Assembly: GCF_011516885.1 (NCBI RefSeq)
Contig: NZ_WOTD01000016.1
Span: 1-57,625 of the forward strand
DNA from: Acetobacter lambici
GTDB taxonomy: Bacteria; Pseudomonadota; Alphaproteobacteria; Acetobacterales; Acetobacteraceae
Length of the DNA: 57,625 nucleotides
Direction: 5' to 3'
The position numbers and the translations under genes are program-made. Positions 33,941 through 42,965 of the stretch are shown here, piece by piece. The stretch's first letter is position 1, and each line of letters opens with the position of its first letter. The notes beneath the pieces were generated by a model. The model was not told the origin of the DNA. It made no database searches and was given only the letters and a program-made list of their open reading frames with translations.

Positions 33941-35440
33941 ATGACCAAAAAAGATTGTGTTCTGGCGATCGATCAGGGAACAACGTCAACCCGCAGCATT
34001 GTTTTTGACCGCGACGCCAACGAACTGGCTGCTGCCCGTCAGGAATTTCCCCAGCATTACCCCAATGCCGGCTGGGTTGAGCACTGCCCCGAAGATATCT
34101 GGACCGATGTGCTCAACACCGCCCGGGCCGCGCTGGAGAAGAGTGGCGCCATAGACCGGGTTGCAGGTATTGGCATTACCAACCAGCGCGAAACCATAGT
34201 GGTGTGGGAGCGCAGCACGGGCAAGCCGATCCACCGCGCCATTGTCTGGCAGGACCGGCGGACTGCCAGTGTGTGCCAGAAACTGCGCGATGAGGGGGCC
34301 GAGGCTTTGGTGCGCGAACGCACGGGCCTGCTGCTGGACCCCTATTTTTCCGCCACAAAGCTGGCATGGCTTTTGGATAATGTTGATGGCGCGCGCACCC
34401 GTGCGGAAAAGGGCGAACTGGCGTTCGGCACCATTGATTCCTTCATTTTATGGCGTCTGACCGGCGGCAAGGTCCATGCGACCGATGCCACGAATGCGTC
34501 ACGCACCATGTTGTTTGATATCCATCGGCAACAGTGGGACGAGGACCTGTTGTCCCTGTTCCGTATCCCCGCTGCTCTGTTGCCCGAAGTCAAGGATAGC
34601 AGCACCCTGTACGGCGAGACGGACCCAGCCCTGTTCGGGCGTGCCATTCCCATTGCCGGGATTGCGGGTGACCAGCAGGCAGCAGTTGTGGGGCAGGCCT
34701 GCTTTACGCCGGGTATGGCCAAGGCGACCTACGGCACAGGCTGCTTTTTGCTGTTGAATACGGGCGATAAACCCGTGGAATCGCGCAATCGGATGCTGAC
34801 CACGGTCGCCTACCGCCTGAATGGCAAACCGACCTATGCGTTGGAAGGCTCCATTTTTGTGGCCGGTGCAGCCATTAAATGGCTGCGGGATGGCCTGCAC
34901 CTGATCACGCATGCATCCCAGACGGATGATATGGCAACCCGCGTCCCCCACAGTCATGGTGTGTATATGGTGCCGGGTTTTGTCGGACTTGGCGCGCCAC
35001 ACTGGGACCCCGATGCGCGTGGCCTGATCTGTGGTCTGACACTGGATGCAACGTCTGCCCATATTGCCCGTGCTGCTCTGGAATCCGTGGCGTATCAGAC
35101 GCTGGATCTGGTAAGTGCCATGGTGCAGGATGGTGGCGGTACCACCGAGAGCATTCGTGTGGATGGTGGCATGTCTGCCAACGACTGGTACTGCCAGTTC
35201 CTTGCCGACATGCTGCAAGCCAAGGTTGAACGCCCCCGGAATGTTGAAACGACTGCCTTGGGTGCTGGCTTTTTGGCAGGCATGGCGACTGGTGTATGGG
35301 AAAATGAGGAAAACGTGGCAGCCGAATGGGCGCGCGGCACCTTGTTTGAGCCTAAAATGGACAGCACCCAGCGCCGCACCATGATCGCTGGCTGGCATCA
35401 GGCTGTTAAGCGCACACTCAGCACCTATACGGGTGGCTAA
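33941..35440 (+). CDS. glpK: GlpK glycerol kinase
   Basis: A 499-residue FGGY-family kinase that phosphorylates glycerol to sn-glycerol-3-phosphate. Present are the phosphate-1 motif [15 protein letters not shown], the glycerol-binding NQRET and [33 protein letters not shown] and the adenosine segment [10 protein letters not shown]. Length is the same as in E. coli GlpK (about 500). Twenty-eight bases after glpF, with AAGAAGGGA upstream, and followed by a strong terminator. Confidence 0.97.
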   Translation: MTKKDCVLAIDQGTTSTRSIVFDRDANELAAARQEFPQHYPNAGWVEHCPEDIWTDVLNTARAALEKSGAIDRVAGIGITNQRETIVVWERSTGKPIHRAIVWQDRRTASVCQKLRDEGAEALVRERTGLLLDPYFSATKLAWLLDNVDGARTRAEKGELAFGTIDSFILWRLTGGKVHATDATNASRTMLFDIHRQQWDEDLLSLFRIPAALLPEVKDSSTLYGETDPALFGRAIPIAGIAGDQQAAVVGQACFTPGMAKATYGTGCFLLLNTGDKPVESRNRMLTTVAYRLNGKPTYALEGSIFVAGAAIKWLRDGLHLITHASQTDDMATRVPHSHGVYMVPGFVGLGAPHWDPDARGLICGLTLDATSAHIARAALESVAYQTLDLVSAMVQDGGGTTESIRVDGGMSANDWYCQFLADMLQAKVERPRNVETTALGAGFLAGMATGVWENEENVAAEWARGTLFEPKMDSTQRRTMIAGWHQAVKRTLSTYTGG

Positions 35441-35447
35441 AACCCGG

Positions 35448-35489
35448 CGCCCCCAAAGAAGCGGTCCTTGTTCCGCTTCTTTGGGGGCG
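35448..35489 (+). terminator. Terminator after glpK, shared with the copper-protein gene
   Basis: A perfect 17-base stem CGCCCCCAAAGAAGCGG (35448-35464) and its complement (35473-35489) encloses an eight-base loop TCCTTGTT. There is no T run on the plus strand. It lies between two convergent genes and probably serves both. Confidence 0.85.
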
Positions 35490-35502
35490 GGCGAGGTCTT
35501 AC

Positions 35503-35994
35503 TTACTGGGCGGTGGAGGTTATGGGGGCTGAAACACTTTTGCTCGACCCGCCCAAAAACTGGAATGTAACCTGCACATTGGGCTGGCTCAGTGCCTGTG
35601 AGGCCGGGCCAACGCAGAGCATGTGGTAGCCTGCACTTGCGAACACCAGTGTTGTCGTTTCCGGCAGAGCCAGATGCTGGAACAGGTGCCGGGTGCCGGG
35701 GGTATTTTCCTGATCGGTGTGGTAGCCAATCAGCTTGCTGCATGCGGGTGAGGTAACACCGGTTAGCAGATGGGTCGTATGGCTGTTATTGGTGAGTGTA
35801 AAATACAGTTCCGGCTGCCCTTGCCCCGGTGTGGTGGGGAGGTGGAGTGAAATATCGGTAATGCCGATATCTTTCTGGGCATCGGCCTGTCCGGGAACGG
35901 ATTGTCCGGTATTGTGTTCTTGTGCATGCACGGGGCTGAGTGCCATCAGGCTGAGCAGGGCGCTGGCCAGTATTGCTTGGTAACGAGGTTTCAT
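35503..35994 (-). CDS. Periplasmic copper chaperone, PCu(A)C family, atypical site
   Basis: A 163-residue exported protein with a Sec signal at residues 1-24 ([18 protein letters not shown]). The fold matches PCu(A)C proteins, which deliver Cu(I) to cytochrome oxidase: [53 protein letters not shown] and the closing VTFQFLG strand. The classic ligand set H-x10-M-x21-H-x-M appears altered: spacing reads H-x10-H-x20-H-M, with a Cys two residues later. It is a single gene with a terminator on its 3' side. Confidence 0.72.
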   Translation of the reverse strand: MKPRYQAILASALLSLMALSPVHAQEHNTGQSVPGQADAQKDIGITDISLHLPTTPGQGQPELYFTLTNNSHTTHLLTGVTSPACSKLIGYHTDQENTPGTRHLFQHLALPETTTLVFASAGYHMLCVGPASQALSQPNVQVTFQFLGGSSKSVSAPITSTAQ

Positions 35995-36127
35995 GGTTAC
36001 TCCGTGGGCCTTGGGGCATGAGCAGTATGGACGAACCCGGTTAAAACAAATATCTGATTGTCACCTAGCGCTCTTTGAACAGCACAATGCCGTCGGATAC
36101 GCGCCTGAGGGGAAGGTTGGTACCATC

Positions 36128-36604
36128 ATGCGTTGCCCTTTTTGCGGGAACCCGGATAGTCAGGTCAAGGACAGTCGACCCAATGAAGAAGGGTCGGCCA
36201 TTCGTCGCCGACGGGCGTGCCTGTCCTGTGGGCAGCGGTTTACCACGGTGGAGCGTGTGCAACTGCGAGAACTGGTCGTGGTCAAGCAGGATGGCCGTCG
36301 TGCACCGTTTGACAGGGATAAAATTTCCCGCTCCATCCGTATTGCCTTGCGCAAGCGCCCGGTATCGGACGAGCAGATGGAGCAGATCGTAACCGGGGTG
36401 GTGCGTCAGCTTGAGGCCTCGGGGGATACAGAGGTTGCTTCCGCCCGAATTGGCGAATTGGCGATGGATGCGCTCAAGGAAGTGGACGGCGTTGGTTATG
36501 TGCGCTTTGCCAGCGTGTACCGTGACTTTACGGAAGCGCGGGATTTTTCTGAAATTCTGACGCTCATGGAAAGCAAAACCCAGCAGAGCGAACAAAAAGA
36601 CTAG
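36128..36604 (+). CDS. nrdR: NrdR, ribonucleotide reductase repressor
   Basis: A 158-residue zinc-finger plus ATP-cone repressor. The zinc site uses Cys3, Cys6, Cys31 and Cys34 (MRCPFCG and ACLSCGQRF), followed by the ATP cone [20 protein letters not shown] and a C-terminal helix [13 protein letters not shown]. The start at ATG 36128 gives the invariant MRCPFC; the frame is open further upstream without similarity. It is first in nrdR-nusB-thiL. In many alphaproteobacteria nrdR follows glyA, which is not here. Confidence 0.96.
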   Translation: MRCPFCGNPDSQVKDSRPNEEGSAIRRRRACLSCGQRFTTVERVQLRELVVVKQDGRRAPFDRDKISRSIRIALRKRPVSDEQMEQIVTGVVRQLEASGDTEVASARIGELAMDALKEVDGVGYVRFASVYRDFTEARDFSEILTLMESKTQQSEQKD

Positions 36605-36666
36605 ACCTTTATGGATAAAAACGCCACAAAACGCGGCTCTGCATAAAAGCGGGGCAGGAGAGAACG

Positions 36667-37194
36667 ATGACAGAACTACAGGACCAACCCAAGCTGAAAG
36701 CCGCCCAGCGGCCACGCACAGCCGCGCGCGTTGCCGCCGTGCAGGCTCTGTTCCAGATTGAACAGAATGGGGATCGTCCGGATTCCGTTATTGAGCAGTT
36801 TCTGGTCCATAGGTTCGGCACGACCCTGAGCGGTGAATCCTACGAGGACGGGCGTATTCCCGAAGCGGATGTGGCGCTGTTTACCGCCATTGTAAGGGGG
36901 GCCGTCTCCAACCACACCGCTATTGAGCAGGATATTGTCAAAACCCTGCCATCCACATGGCCGATCGAGCGGCTGGACCCGGTTTTGCGTGCCCTCTTTT
37001 GTGCCGCCATAGCGGAATTCCGTCATGCGGAAGTGCCCGCTCCGGTGTTGATCAATGAGTACATGGATGTGGCGCATGGCTTCTTTTTTGGGGACGAACC
37101 GCGTCTGGTGAATGGTGTGCTGGACACGCTTTTCAAAACCCCGACACCGGTTGAGGATCATGACAGCACCACACCTTCCCCAACCCACGACTGA
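36667..37194 (+). CDS. nusB: NusB transcription antitermination factor
   Basis: A 175-residue all-helical RNA-binding protein that joins NusE/S10 on rRNA boxA. Family blocks RTAARVAAVQALFQIE, the central LPSTWPIERLDPVLRALF and EFRHAEVPAPVLINEYMDVA are intact. GGGGCAGGAGA precedes ATG 36667. It overlaps thiL by 35 bases, a common nusB-thiL pairing. Confidence 0.94.
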   Translation: MTELQDQPKLKAAQRPRTAARVAAVQALFQIEQNGDRPDSVIEQFLVHRFGTTLSGESYEDGRIPEADVALFTAIVRGAVSNHTAIEQDIVKTLPSTWPIERLDPVLRALFCAAIAEFRHAEVPAPVLINEYMDVAHGFFFGDEPRLVNGVLDTLFKTPTPVEDHDSTTPSPTHD

Positions 37195-38158
37195 CCTGCC
37201 GGCCGAATTTGCTTTTATACGGCGGCATTTTCTGCCACTGGCAGGTTCCGCCGCCCTGAATTTGGGCGATGATGCTGCCGTTTTCTCCCCCCCACAGGGG
37301 CGGGAAATGGTGATGGCGGTTGATGCCATGGTGGAAAATGTTCATTTTCTGCCCACAGACCCACCCGATACAATTGGCCGTAAACTATTGCGGTGTAATC
37401 TGTCTGACCTTGCCGCCATGGGGAGCATGCCAGAAGGCTGGCTGCTGGCCTTTGCCCGCCCGCCCCATATTACGGAAAGTTGGGTTGAGCAGTTCTGCCT
37501 GGGCCTGGCGCAGGATCAGGCCCATTTTGGGCTGAGCCTGATGGGGGGGGACACAACCTCCACCTCCGGCCCGCTTGTGCTGTCCCTGACCATTGTCGGT
37601 TCGGTTTGCCCCGGTCAGGCTATCCGGCGGTGTGGTGCATGCGCGGGGGACGGATTGTGGGTGAGTGGCACCATTGGCGATGGCGCCTTGGGCCTGCGCG
37701 TGTTGCAGGGGGTGGAGCGACTGGCTGACCCAACGGGTCATCTGGCGCAGCGTTATCGCCTGCCGCAGCCACGTGTGGGGTTGCCACTCTATGGTCTGGC
37801 GTCCGCTGCTATGGATGTATCCGACGGGCTGGTGCAGGACGCAGGACATCTGGCGCGGGAAAATGCGCTGCATGTGCGGATTGAGGCGAACAATATTCCC
37901 CTGTCCGCCGCTGCCCGCAGTCTGGGAAGATCATGGCAGGAAACATGCCTGACTGGCGGAGATGACTACGAAATTCTGTTTGCCGTTCCCCCTGAGCGTG
38001 AACAGCAACTTAGCTTACACCCAAGCCTGCCAACCCCGTATGGGCATGTGCCTGTAACGCGCATAGGCCAGTTTGAGGCTGGCCCTCCCGGCGTATCCGT
38101 TATGGATGGTAACGGGTCGCTAATGCAGTTCAGAACAAACGGGTGGAGCCACCTTTAA
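37160..38158 (+). CDS. thiL: ThiL thiamine-monophosphate kinase
   Basis: A 332-residue PurM-fold kinase making thiamine diphosphate. Motifs: LNLGDDAAVFSPP, VDAMVENVHFLP, NLSDLAAMGSMPEGW, LMGGDTTST, AAMDVSDGLVQDAGHLA and LTGGDDYEILFAVP. Start at ATG 37160 overlaps nusB; it keeps the N-terminal FAFIRRHFLPLAG element. Followed by 74 noncoding bases and a convergent gene. Confidence 0.94.
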   Translation: MTAPHLPQPTTDLPAEFAFIRRHFLPLAGSAALNLGDDAAVFSPPQGREMVMAVDAMVENVHFLPTDPPDTIGRKLLRCNLSDLAAMGSMPEGWLLAFARPPHITESWVEQFCLGLAQDQAHFGLSLMGGDTTSTSGPLVLSLTIVGSVCPGQAIRRCGACAGDGLWVSGTIGDGALGLRVLQGVERLADPTGHLAQRYRLPQPRVGLPLYGLASAAMDVSDGLVQDAGHLARENALHVRIEANNIPLSAAARSLGRSWQETCLTGGDDYEILFAVPPEREQQLSLHPSLPTPYGHVPVTRIGQFEAGPPGVSVMDGNGSLMQFRTNGWSHL

Positions 38159-38232
38159 ACTCCGCTTCCAGAACACCGGCACGTGTGGCTGATGCTCTGG
38201 AGGGGAATGGAGTGGGGGCTACGATAAAAAAT

Positions 38233-39390
38233 TCAGGCCTCGGGTTGTGGTAGAGTTTTTTCATACATGCGGTGGCGCTTGTATGGGGTGGGAACAATAC
38301 GCTCAATAAGGTTGCGTAGCCCGGTATGCGTTTCCAGCACCCAGCCCAGTTCGATGCTCCGGTAGGGTAGAACATGCCCGCGCTTCATCAGTTCATCAAT
38401 AATCAGAACCGGCAGCATGGCGCGCAGGGCAGTGCCCATATATTTTTTGCGCACACCAAGAAGCACGACCCGCGCGGAATGAAAGTCATGCCGAAGAACG
38501 CGTGAACCCAGTTTGAGCCAGCCCAGAGGGGAGGGCGCGCCGCCCAGATCCCCGCTGATATCAAACATGTTGGGTATAACCAGCGCTATGGCTGCGGGCT
38601 CGCCTTCAACCTCGGCCAGCACATACTGCTCAGGCCGCAGGATGGGTTTGAGCGCTTTAAGCAGGGCTTCAACCTCATGGGCTGTCAGTGGCACGTTGCC
38701 CCATGTATCGGCCCATGCATCATTATAGATTTCGCGCAGGATTTTGGCGTCTTCAACAATGTGCTTCAGACGCAGGCCGCGCATGGTAATTTTGCCCAGA
38801 CGCTGGCGCAGGTTGGGGGGAATCTGGTTGGCGCGTTCGGCCTGCGGCCCGGTTTCCATACGGTAGGAAAGCAGGTCCATCGCTTTTTCAAAGCCCGCCA
38901 GCTCAATGGCGGGGCCAATGGTTGCGGGGTGCCATGGCGTGCCGATCATGGGCATTTCGTGCTGCCCCTCAATCATCACGCCGGATTGACCGTTGCTGTT
39001 AAGCGTCCATGGGCCACGTATGCGTTCAACACCGCGTGCTTCAAGCCATTTGGTCGCGGCCTCGAGCAGGAGCGGAACGCAGGCGGGGTCGGCTGTGTCC
39101 AGCGCACCAAAAAAGCCGGTTCTGGGGCCGGGCTGCTTGAGCACAAGGGAATCTATCTGGGCAGATATGCGGCCAATCGGTTTGCCATCACGCCATGCCA
39201 GAAAGTAACACGCAAAGCCGTGGTCAAAAAAAGGTGCCTTTTTGGGAGAGAGCATATCGCGCTCTTCCATATCCAGAGGGGCAACATATCCGGGCAGGCC
39301 ATCGTAAAGTTTGCGCGGAAGCTTTATAAAGAGAGAAAGCTGACGTGAGCCCGAAACAGGGGAAACGGTAATCTGAGTCGGGAAAGACAT
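38233..39390 (-). CDS. Large GNAT-fold acyltransferase-like protein, function uncertain
   Basis: A 385-residue protein of a widespread long GNAT-like family. Recognisable blocks are FIKLPRKLY near the start, FLAWRDGKPIGRISAQID (acyl-CoA-type strand pair), then RGPWTLNSNGQSGVMIEG and, towards the end, YRSIELGWVLETHTGLRNLI and TPYKRHRMYEK. Members are usually annotated as N-acetyltransferases of unknown substrate; bacterial ceramide synthase of Caulobacter is, to my knowledge, a GNAT-type acyltransferase, and this protein may be related. It is divergent from an SDR gene, with a start-to-start gap of about 75 bases. The specific substrate is not shown by sequence. Confidence 0.7.
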   Translation of the reverse strand: MSFPTQITVSPVSGSRQLSLFIKLPRKLYDGLPGYVAPLDMEERDMLSPKKAPFFDHGFACYFLAWRDGKPIGRISAQIDSLVLKQPGPRTGFFGALDTADPACVPLLLEAATKWLEARGVERIRGPWTLNSNGQSGVMIEGQHEMPMIGTPWHPATIGPAIELAGFEKAMDLLSYRMETGPQAERANQIPPNLRQRLGKITMRGLRLKHIVEDAKILREIYNDAWADTWGNVPLTAHEVEALLKALKPILRPEQYVLAEVEGEPAAIALVIPNMFDISGDLGGAPSPLGWLKLGSRVLRHDFHSARVVLLGVRKKYMGTALRAMLPVLIIDELMKRGHVLPYRSIELGWVLETHTGLRNLIERIVPTPYKRHRMYEKTLPQPEA

Positions 39391-39431
39391 TGCCCCTCCA
39401 TGGAACGGAACATGAAAAACTTCCCGGGTGA

Positions 39432-39446
39432 TGCCTTATTCTCTCT
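39432..39446 (+). promoter_or_regulatory. TGCCTTATTCTCTCT motif in the GNAT/SDR divergent region
   Basis: This 15-base sequence is identical to bases 41852-41866, where its core forms one of two direct repeats between the aldehyde dehydrogenase and AraC genes. Here it lies between the divergent starts at 39390 and 39466, so it is likely noncoding and regulatory. It may be an operator for a regulator shared by both loci, or a promoter element. Confidence 0.5.
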
Positions 39447-39465
39447 CAATGGGAAAGGAAAAAAT

Positions 39466-40263
39466 GTGAAATCAGATGCATCGGGGAACGGTGTTATGCG
39501 TTCCGTGCTGATCACAGGGGCCACGGGAGGCATTGGTGCGGAGCTTGCGCACCACTACGCAACACCCGGTCGAACCCTGATTCTGTGGGGCAGAAATACC
39601 CTGCGCCTGACCCAGATAGCCACGGAATGCTGTGCCAGAGGGGCGGTTGTGCATACACGCCAGATTGACCTGTGCGATGGAGCCGCGGCCCTGACGGCTT
39701 TTGAGGAAGATGACGCAGCCCATAACATGGACTGCGTGGTGCTTGGCGCGGGTCTGTCGGATATTCAGTCTTTGGAGGACAGGACGGAAGACCCCCGTAA
39801 AGTTCTCCAGCTCGGGCTGGTCAATTACGCAACGCCGGTTACGCTGGCTACCGCGGCGGCAAGGAGCATGGTGGAACGGGGGCACGGGCACATCGCGCTC
39901 ATAGGCTCCGTGGCAGGATTTTACGAAATGCCATTTTCCGCCTCCTATTGCAGTTCCAAATCCGGATTGGCTTTTTTTGCCAAGTCCGCAGCGCCTGCGT
40001 GGCGGCAATATGGTGTGAAGCTCACATTGATCGTGCCCGGGTTTGTGGACACGCCCATGAGCCAGCGGCTGGAAGGCCCGCGCCCGTTTCTGGTCTCAGC
40101 CAAAAAAGCCGCTCGTGTTATTGCCCGCGCTATTGCGCAGGGACGGCGGGAATATGTTTTCCCGTGGCCGTTCCGTGTGTTGCGGGTGGTTGAGCGGCTG
40201 CTGCCCCAACGGCTGCGTGAGCATATTCTGCTACGGCTCGCAGTTGGTCAGACGGACAGCTAG
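39466..40263 (+). CDS. Short-chain dehydrogenase/reductase (SDR)
   Basis: A 265-residue classical SDR. The NAD(P) motif is TGATGGIGAELA, the active site has Ser in LIGSVAGF and YCSSK (Tyr-x3-Lys), and PGFVDTPM follows. After the catalytic core comes a basic amphipathic C-terminus (FPWPFRVLRVVERLLPQRLR) suggestive of membrane contact, as in SDRs acting on lipids. I prefer GTG 39466, with AAAGGA six bases upstream; the frame is open to ATG 39400, but that would place a conserved regulatory motif inside the gene. Substrate unknown; pairing with the GNAT gene suggests lipid metabolism. Confidence 0.8.
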   Translation: MKSDASGNGVMRSVLITGATGGIGAELAHHYATPGRTLILWGRNTLRLTQIATECCARGAVVHTRQIDLCDGAAALTAFEEDDAAHNMDCVVLGAGLSDIQSLEDRTEDPRKVLQLGLVNYATPVTLATAAARSMVERGHGHIALIGSVAGFYEMPFSASYCSSKSGLAFFAKSAAPAWRQYGVKLTLIVPGFVDTPMSQRLEGPRPFLVSAKKAARVIARAIAQGRREYVFPWPFRVLRVVERLLPQRLREHILLRLAVGQTDS

Positions 40264-40280
40264 ACCAGCTTGGGGGCGTT

Positions 40281-40320
40281 ACACAAAAGGCCCGGCATAT
40301 ATCTGCCGGGCCTTTTGTGT
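40281..40320 (+). terminator. Bidirectional terminator between SDR and aldehyde dehydrogenase genes
   Basis: A perfect 17-base stem ACACAAAAGGCCCGGCA (40281-40297) and its complement (40304-40320) closes a six-base loop TATATC. The arm reads CCTTTTGTGT on the plus side and has an A/T-rich foot on both strands, suiting two convergent transcripts. Confidence 0.9.
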
Positions 40321-40375
40321 GGGTAGCCATGAACGCCGCGCAAACGGCGCTCATAGTGACGACCTGAGTGTTCGA

Positions 40376-41764
40376 TCAGAACGGTGCGTCAATGTCCACA
40401 ACGTCAATCAGCTTGTGGTTGACGAATTCCTTAATGCCAAGGCCGATCAGTTCGCGGCCAAAACCGGAGCGGGCCACACCACCAAACGGCAGGTCGGCTT
40501 TAACCATGGTCGGATGGTTGATGTACACCATGCCGGTGTAAATGCGGCGGGCAACTTCCACCCCACGCTTGGTATCCTGCGTGAACACGGACCCACCCAG
40601 ACCGTAAGGCGAGTCATTGGCAATGCGAATGGCGTCTTCCGTGTCTTTTGCGCGGTAAAGCTGGGTCACCGGGCCAAAGAACTCCCACAGGCGGGCAGGG
40701 TTGTTTTCCAGATTGGTCAACAGCACCGGCTGGAAAAAAGCCCCTTTGTCGGGCACAGGTGCGCCAATAACTTCGGCCTTGGCGCCCAGCTTGCACGCTT
40801 CATCCACCTGAGTGCGCAGGTCGTCCGCTGCCTTCTGGGAGGAAAGGGGGGCCAGCGTTGTATCCGGGTCCATCGGGTCGCCTGCCTTAAGTGCAGCCAC
40901 ACCTTTTTTGTAGAGGTCCACAAAGCGGTCATAAATGGCGTCGGCCACAATCAACCGTTTGGAAGAGACGCAAACCTGCCCTGCATTCCAGTGGCGGCCA
41001 AAGACGGCCCATTTGACCGCTTTTTCCAGATCGGCGTCATCAAGCACAACAAACGCGTCGGAGCCGCCAAGTTCCATGGTCGCTTTTTTGAGCGCCTTGC
41101 CTGCAACCGAGGCCACAATGGCCCCAGCCCCTTCGGAGCCGGTCAGGGCAACACCGCATACGCGCGGGTCGTTCAGCACGGTTTCGGTATGGTGGCGGGC
41201 CAGATACAGGTTGCGGAACGCGCCTTCGGGTAGGCCTGCCTTGCGCATCAGGTCGTCAAATGCGGCGGCGCACTGCGGTACGTTGGAGGCGTGTTTGAGG
41301 ATGACCGTGTTCCCGGCGGAAAGCTGGGGCGCAATAATGCGGGCGATCTGGTAGTAGGGGAAGTTCCACGGTTCAATAGCAAACACAATGCCCTGCGGTT
41401 CGTGGACCAGCATGGCCTGCCCTTCTTCGGGGTTTTTGACCGGCAGGGGCTCGGCTGCCAGCAGGCGTTCGGCGTGTTCGGCGTAATATTCAAAAATTTC
41501 GGCCGAGAGTGTGACTTCCGCTTTGGCTTCGGCAAAAATCTTGCCCATTTCCAGCGTCAGCAGGGCGGCGTAGTTGTCCATGTTGTCCCGCAGGATTTTT
41601 GCCGCAGCAGCCATGACTTCAGCACGCTGGGCAAAGGAGACATCGCGCCAGGACTGGAACGCGGTGTAGGCGTTGTCCAGTGCGTTCTGGACTTCCTGGT
41701 CCGTGGCGTCGGCAAAGGTTTTGACGACTTCGCCCGTGTAGGGGTTTGTTGTGGCGTAGGCCAT
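40376..41764 (-). CDS. sad: NAD(P)-dependent succinate-semialdehyde dehydrogenase (Sad/YneI type)
   Basis: A 462-residue aldehyde dehydrogenase, the same length as E. coli Sad. Motifs: EPWNFPYYQIARIIAPQL, catalytic Glu in MELGGSDAFVVLDDADLE, nucleophile Cys in NAGQVCVSSKRLIV, and FFGPVTQLYRAKDTEDAI near the end of the catalytic domain. It oxidises succinate semialdehyde or a related short aldehyde to the acid; in acetic acid bacteria lacking complete 2-oxoglutarate dehydrogenase flux this enzyme can serve a TCA bypass. Divergent from an AraC-type regulator with direct repeats between them, so probably regulated by it. Confidence 0.87.
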   Translation of the reverse strand: MAYATTNPYTGEVVKTFADATDQEVQNALDNAYTAFQSWRDVSFAQRAEVMAAAAKILRDNMDNYAALLTLEMGKIFAEAKAEVTLSAEIFEYYAEHAERLLAAEPLPVKNPEEGQAMLVHEPQGIVFAIEPWNFPYYQIARIIAPQLSAGNTVILKHASNVPQCAAAFDDLMRKAGLPEGAFRNLYLARHHTETVLNDPRVCGVALTGSEGAGAIVASVAGKALKKATMELGGSDAFVVLDDADLEKAVKWAVFGRHWNAGQVCVSSKRLIVADAIYDRFVDLYKKGVAALKAGDPMDPDTTLAPLSSQKAADDLRTQVDEACKLGAKAEVIGAPVPDKGAFFQPVLLTNLENNPARLWEFFGPVTQLYRAKDTEDAIRIANDSPYGLGGSVFTQDTKRGVEVARRIYTGMVYINHPTMVKADLPFGGVARSGFGRELIGLGIKEFVNHKLIDVVDIDAPF

Positions 41765-41850
41765 GAGTCTGTTCTTCCCTGACTGTTATATCCGTGGAGC
41801 TAAAATGGGCCGGAATAGGGTGTGGGCGGTAGAGCAATTCTGCTCACTTC

Positions 41851-41926
41851 TTGCCTTATTCTCTCTGTCGGGGCTTCCATATGCTCTTTTAGGCAAGGAG
41901 GCTGCGTGGCCGATTGCCTTATTCTC
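41851..41926 (+). repeat. Two 13-base direct repeats in the sad-araC intergenic region
   Basis: TTGCCTTATTCTC occurs at 41851-41863 and again at 41914-41926. The 63-base offset equals six helical turns, so both copies face the same side of the DNA. Paired direct repeats with this phasing are typical of AraC-family operators. They lie between the start of the dehydrogenase gene (41764) and the start of the regulator gene (42003). Confidence 0.75.
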
Positions 41927-42002
41927 CTATATCTGGAATGCTGGGTGCCAGTTTATCCCGTAAGGGGTGGGCGGATGAGCATGATGGAGCAAAGAGGCGT
42001 GC

Positions 42003-42950
42003 ATGGCCGGTAATCTGGCTGAATTACAGGATCTGGTGCTCCGGCACTGCACACAGTCCACGGTTACAACCGCCATTCCCGAACTCACACTCTATCGGGC
42101 GGAGGCTGTGAGTGAGCCCATTCCCTTTGTATTCGAACCGCGCGTTTACGTTATTGTGCAGGGCAGAAAGCAGGTCATGCTGCGCGACCGCGTGTTTGAT
42201 TATGATGATAGCCACTACCTTGTTACGGCGGTGGACCTGCCGGTTGCGGGGTGCATTACACAGGCCAGTCCGGAGCGGCCATATCTGGCTCTATGTCTGG
42301 CGCTGGACCCGGTAATGATTGCGGAATTGCTGCTGGTCGTGAATGACCGGCAGGTAGATCCTAATCAGGCGTGTATTATGGGTATGGGGTTAAGCCCGCT
42401 TAACTCAGGAATTACCGAGCCTCTTTTGCGGTTGATGAAGCTGCTGGACCAGCCCGAAGATATTCCTATCCTCAAACCCCTGATCGTGTGCGAACTGCTT
42501 TACCGGCTGTTGCAGGGTGACCAGGGGTGCGCGCTCAGGCAGATTGCCACGGCGGGCAGCAATCTCTCCCACATTAACCGGGCCATCCACTGGATTTCCC
42601 AACATTATGCGGAACCGTTCGATATTAGCCGTGCGGCCAGAGTGGCAGGTATGGGGTTGTCCACTTTCCACAGGCATTTTCGGGCAGCCACCAACATGAG
42701 CCCCCTGCAATACCGCACGCAACTGCGGTTGCAGGAAGCCCGCAGGCGCATGGTGAGCGAAAACGTAGATGCGGCAGAGGCAGCCTTTGCCGTAGGGTAT
42801 GAGAGTCCCTCCCAGTTCAGTCGGGAATATCGGCGTATGTTCGGGCGGCCTCCGGCAACGGATGCGCTATGCGTAAGGGCGGACCAGCTTTCCGAGCGCA
42901 GTGGTGGTGGTGCCAGGGCGGTGTATGTCCATCAGGCCCATTGCGCTTAG
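42003..42950 (+). CDS. AraC-family transcriptional regulator
   Basis: A 315-residue regulator. The N-terminal half is an AraC_N-type cupin domain (FVFEPRVYVIVQGRKQVML, YDDSHYLVTAVDLPVAG), and the C-terminal half has two helix-turn-helix units (PFDISRAARVAGMGLSTFHR, MSPLQYRTQLRLQEARRRM, EAAFAVGYESPSQFSREYRR). Homologues with this N-terminal domain often control adjacent dehydrogenases. It is divergent from the semialdehyde dehydrogenase gene, the probable target. The last 30 residues are a variable tail. Its 3' end is 15 bases from the convergent cysG. Confidence 0.85.
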   Translation: MAGNLAELQDLVLRHCTQSTVTTAIPELTLYRAEAVSEPIPFVFEPRVYVIVQGRKQVMLRDRVFDYDDSHYLVTAVDLPVAGCITQASPERPYLALCLALDPVMIAELLLVVNDRQVDPNQACIMGMGLSPLNSGITEPLLRLMKLLDQPEDIPILKPLIVCELLYRLLQGDQGCALRQIATAGSNLSHINRAIHWISQHYAEPFDISRAARVAGMGLSTFHRHFRAATNMSPLQYRTQLRLQEARRRMVSENVDAAEAAFAVGYESPSQFSREYRRMFGRPPATDALCVRADQLSERSGGGARAVYVHQAHCA

Positions 42951-42965
42951 CATAAGGGGCGTGGT

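Noticed and set aside
34499..35743. About 410-codon open frame antisense to glpK.
   Set aside because: Shadow of glpK and of the intergenic terminator; no motifs.
40115..41233. Plus-strand open frame of about 370 codons opposite the semialdehyde dehydrogenase.
   Set aside because: Runs through a strong terminator and lies antisense to an intact enzyme gene.
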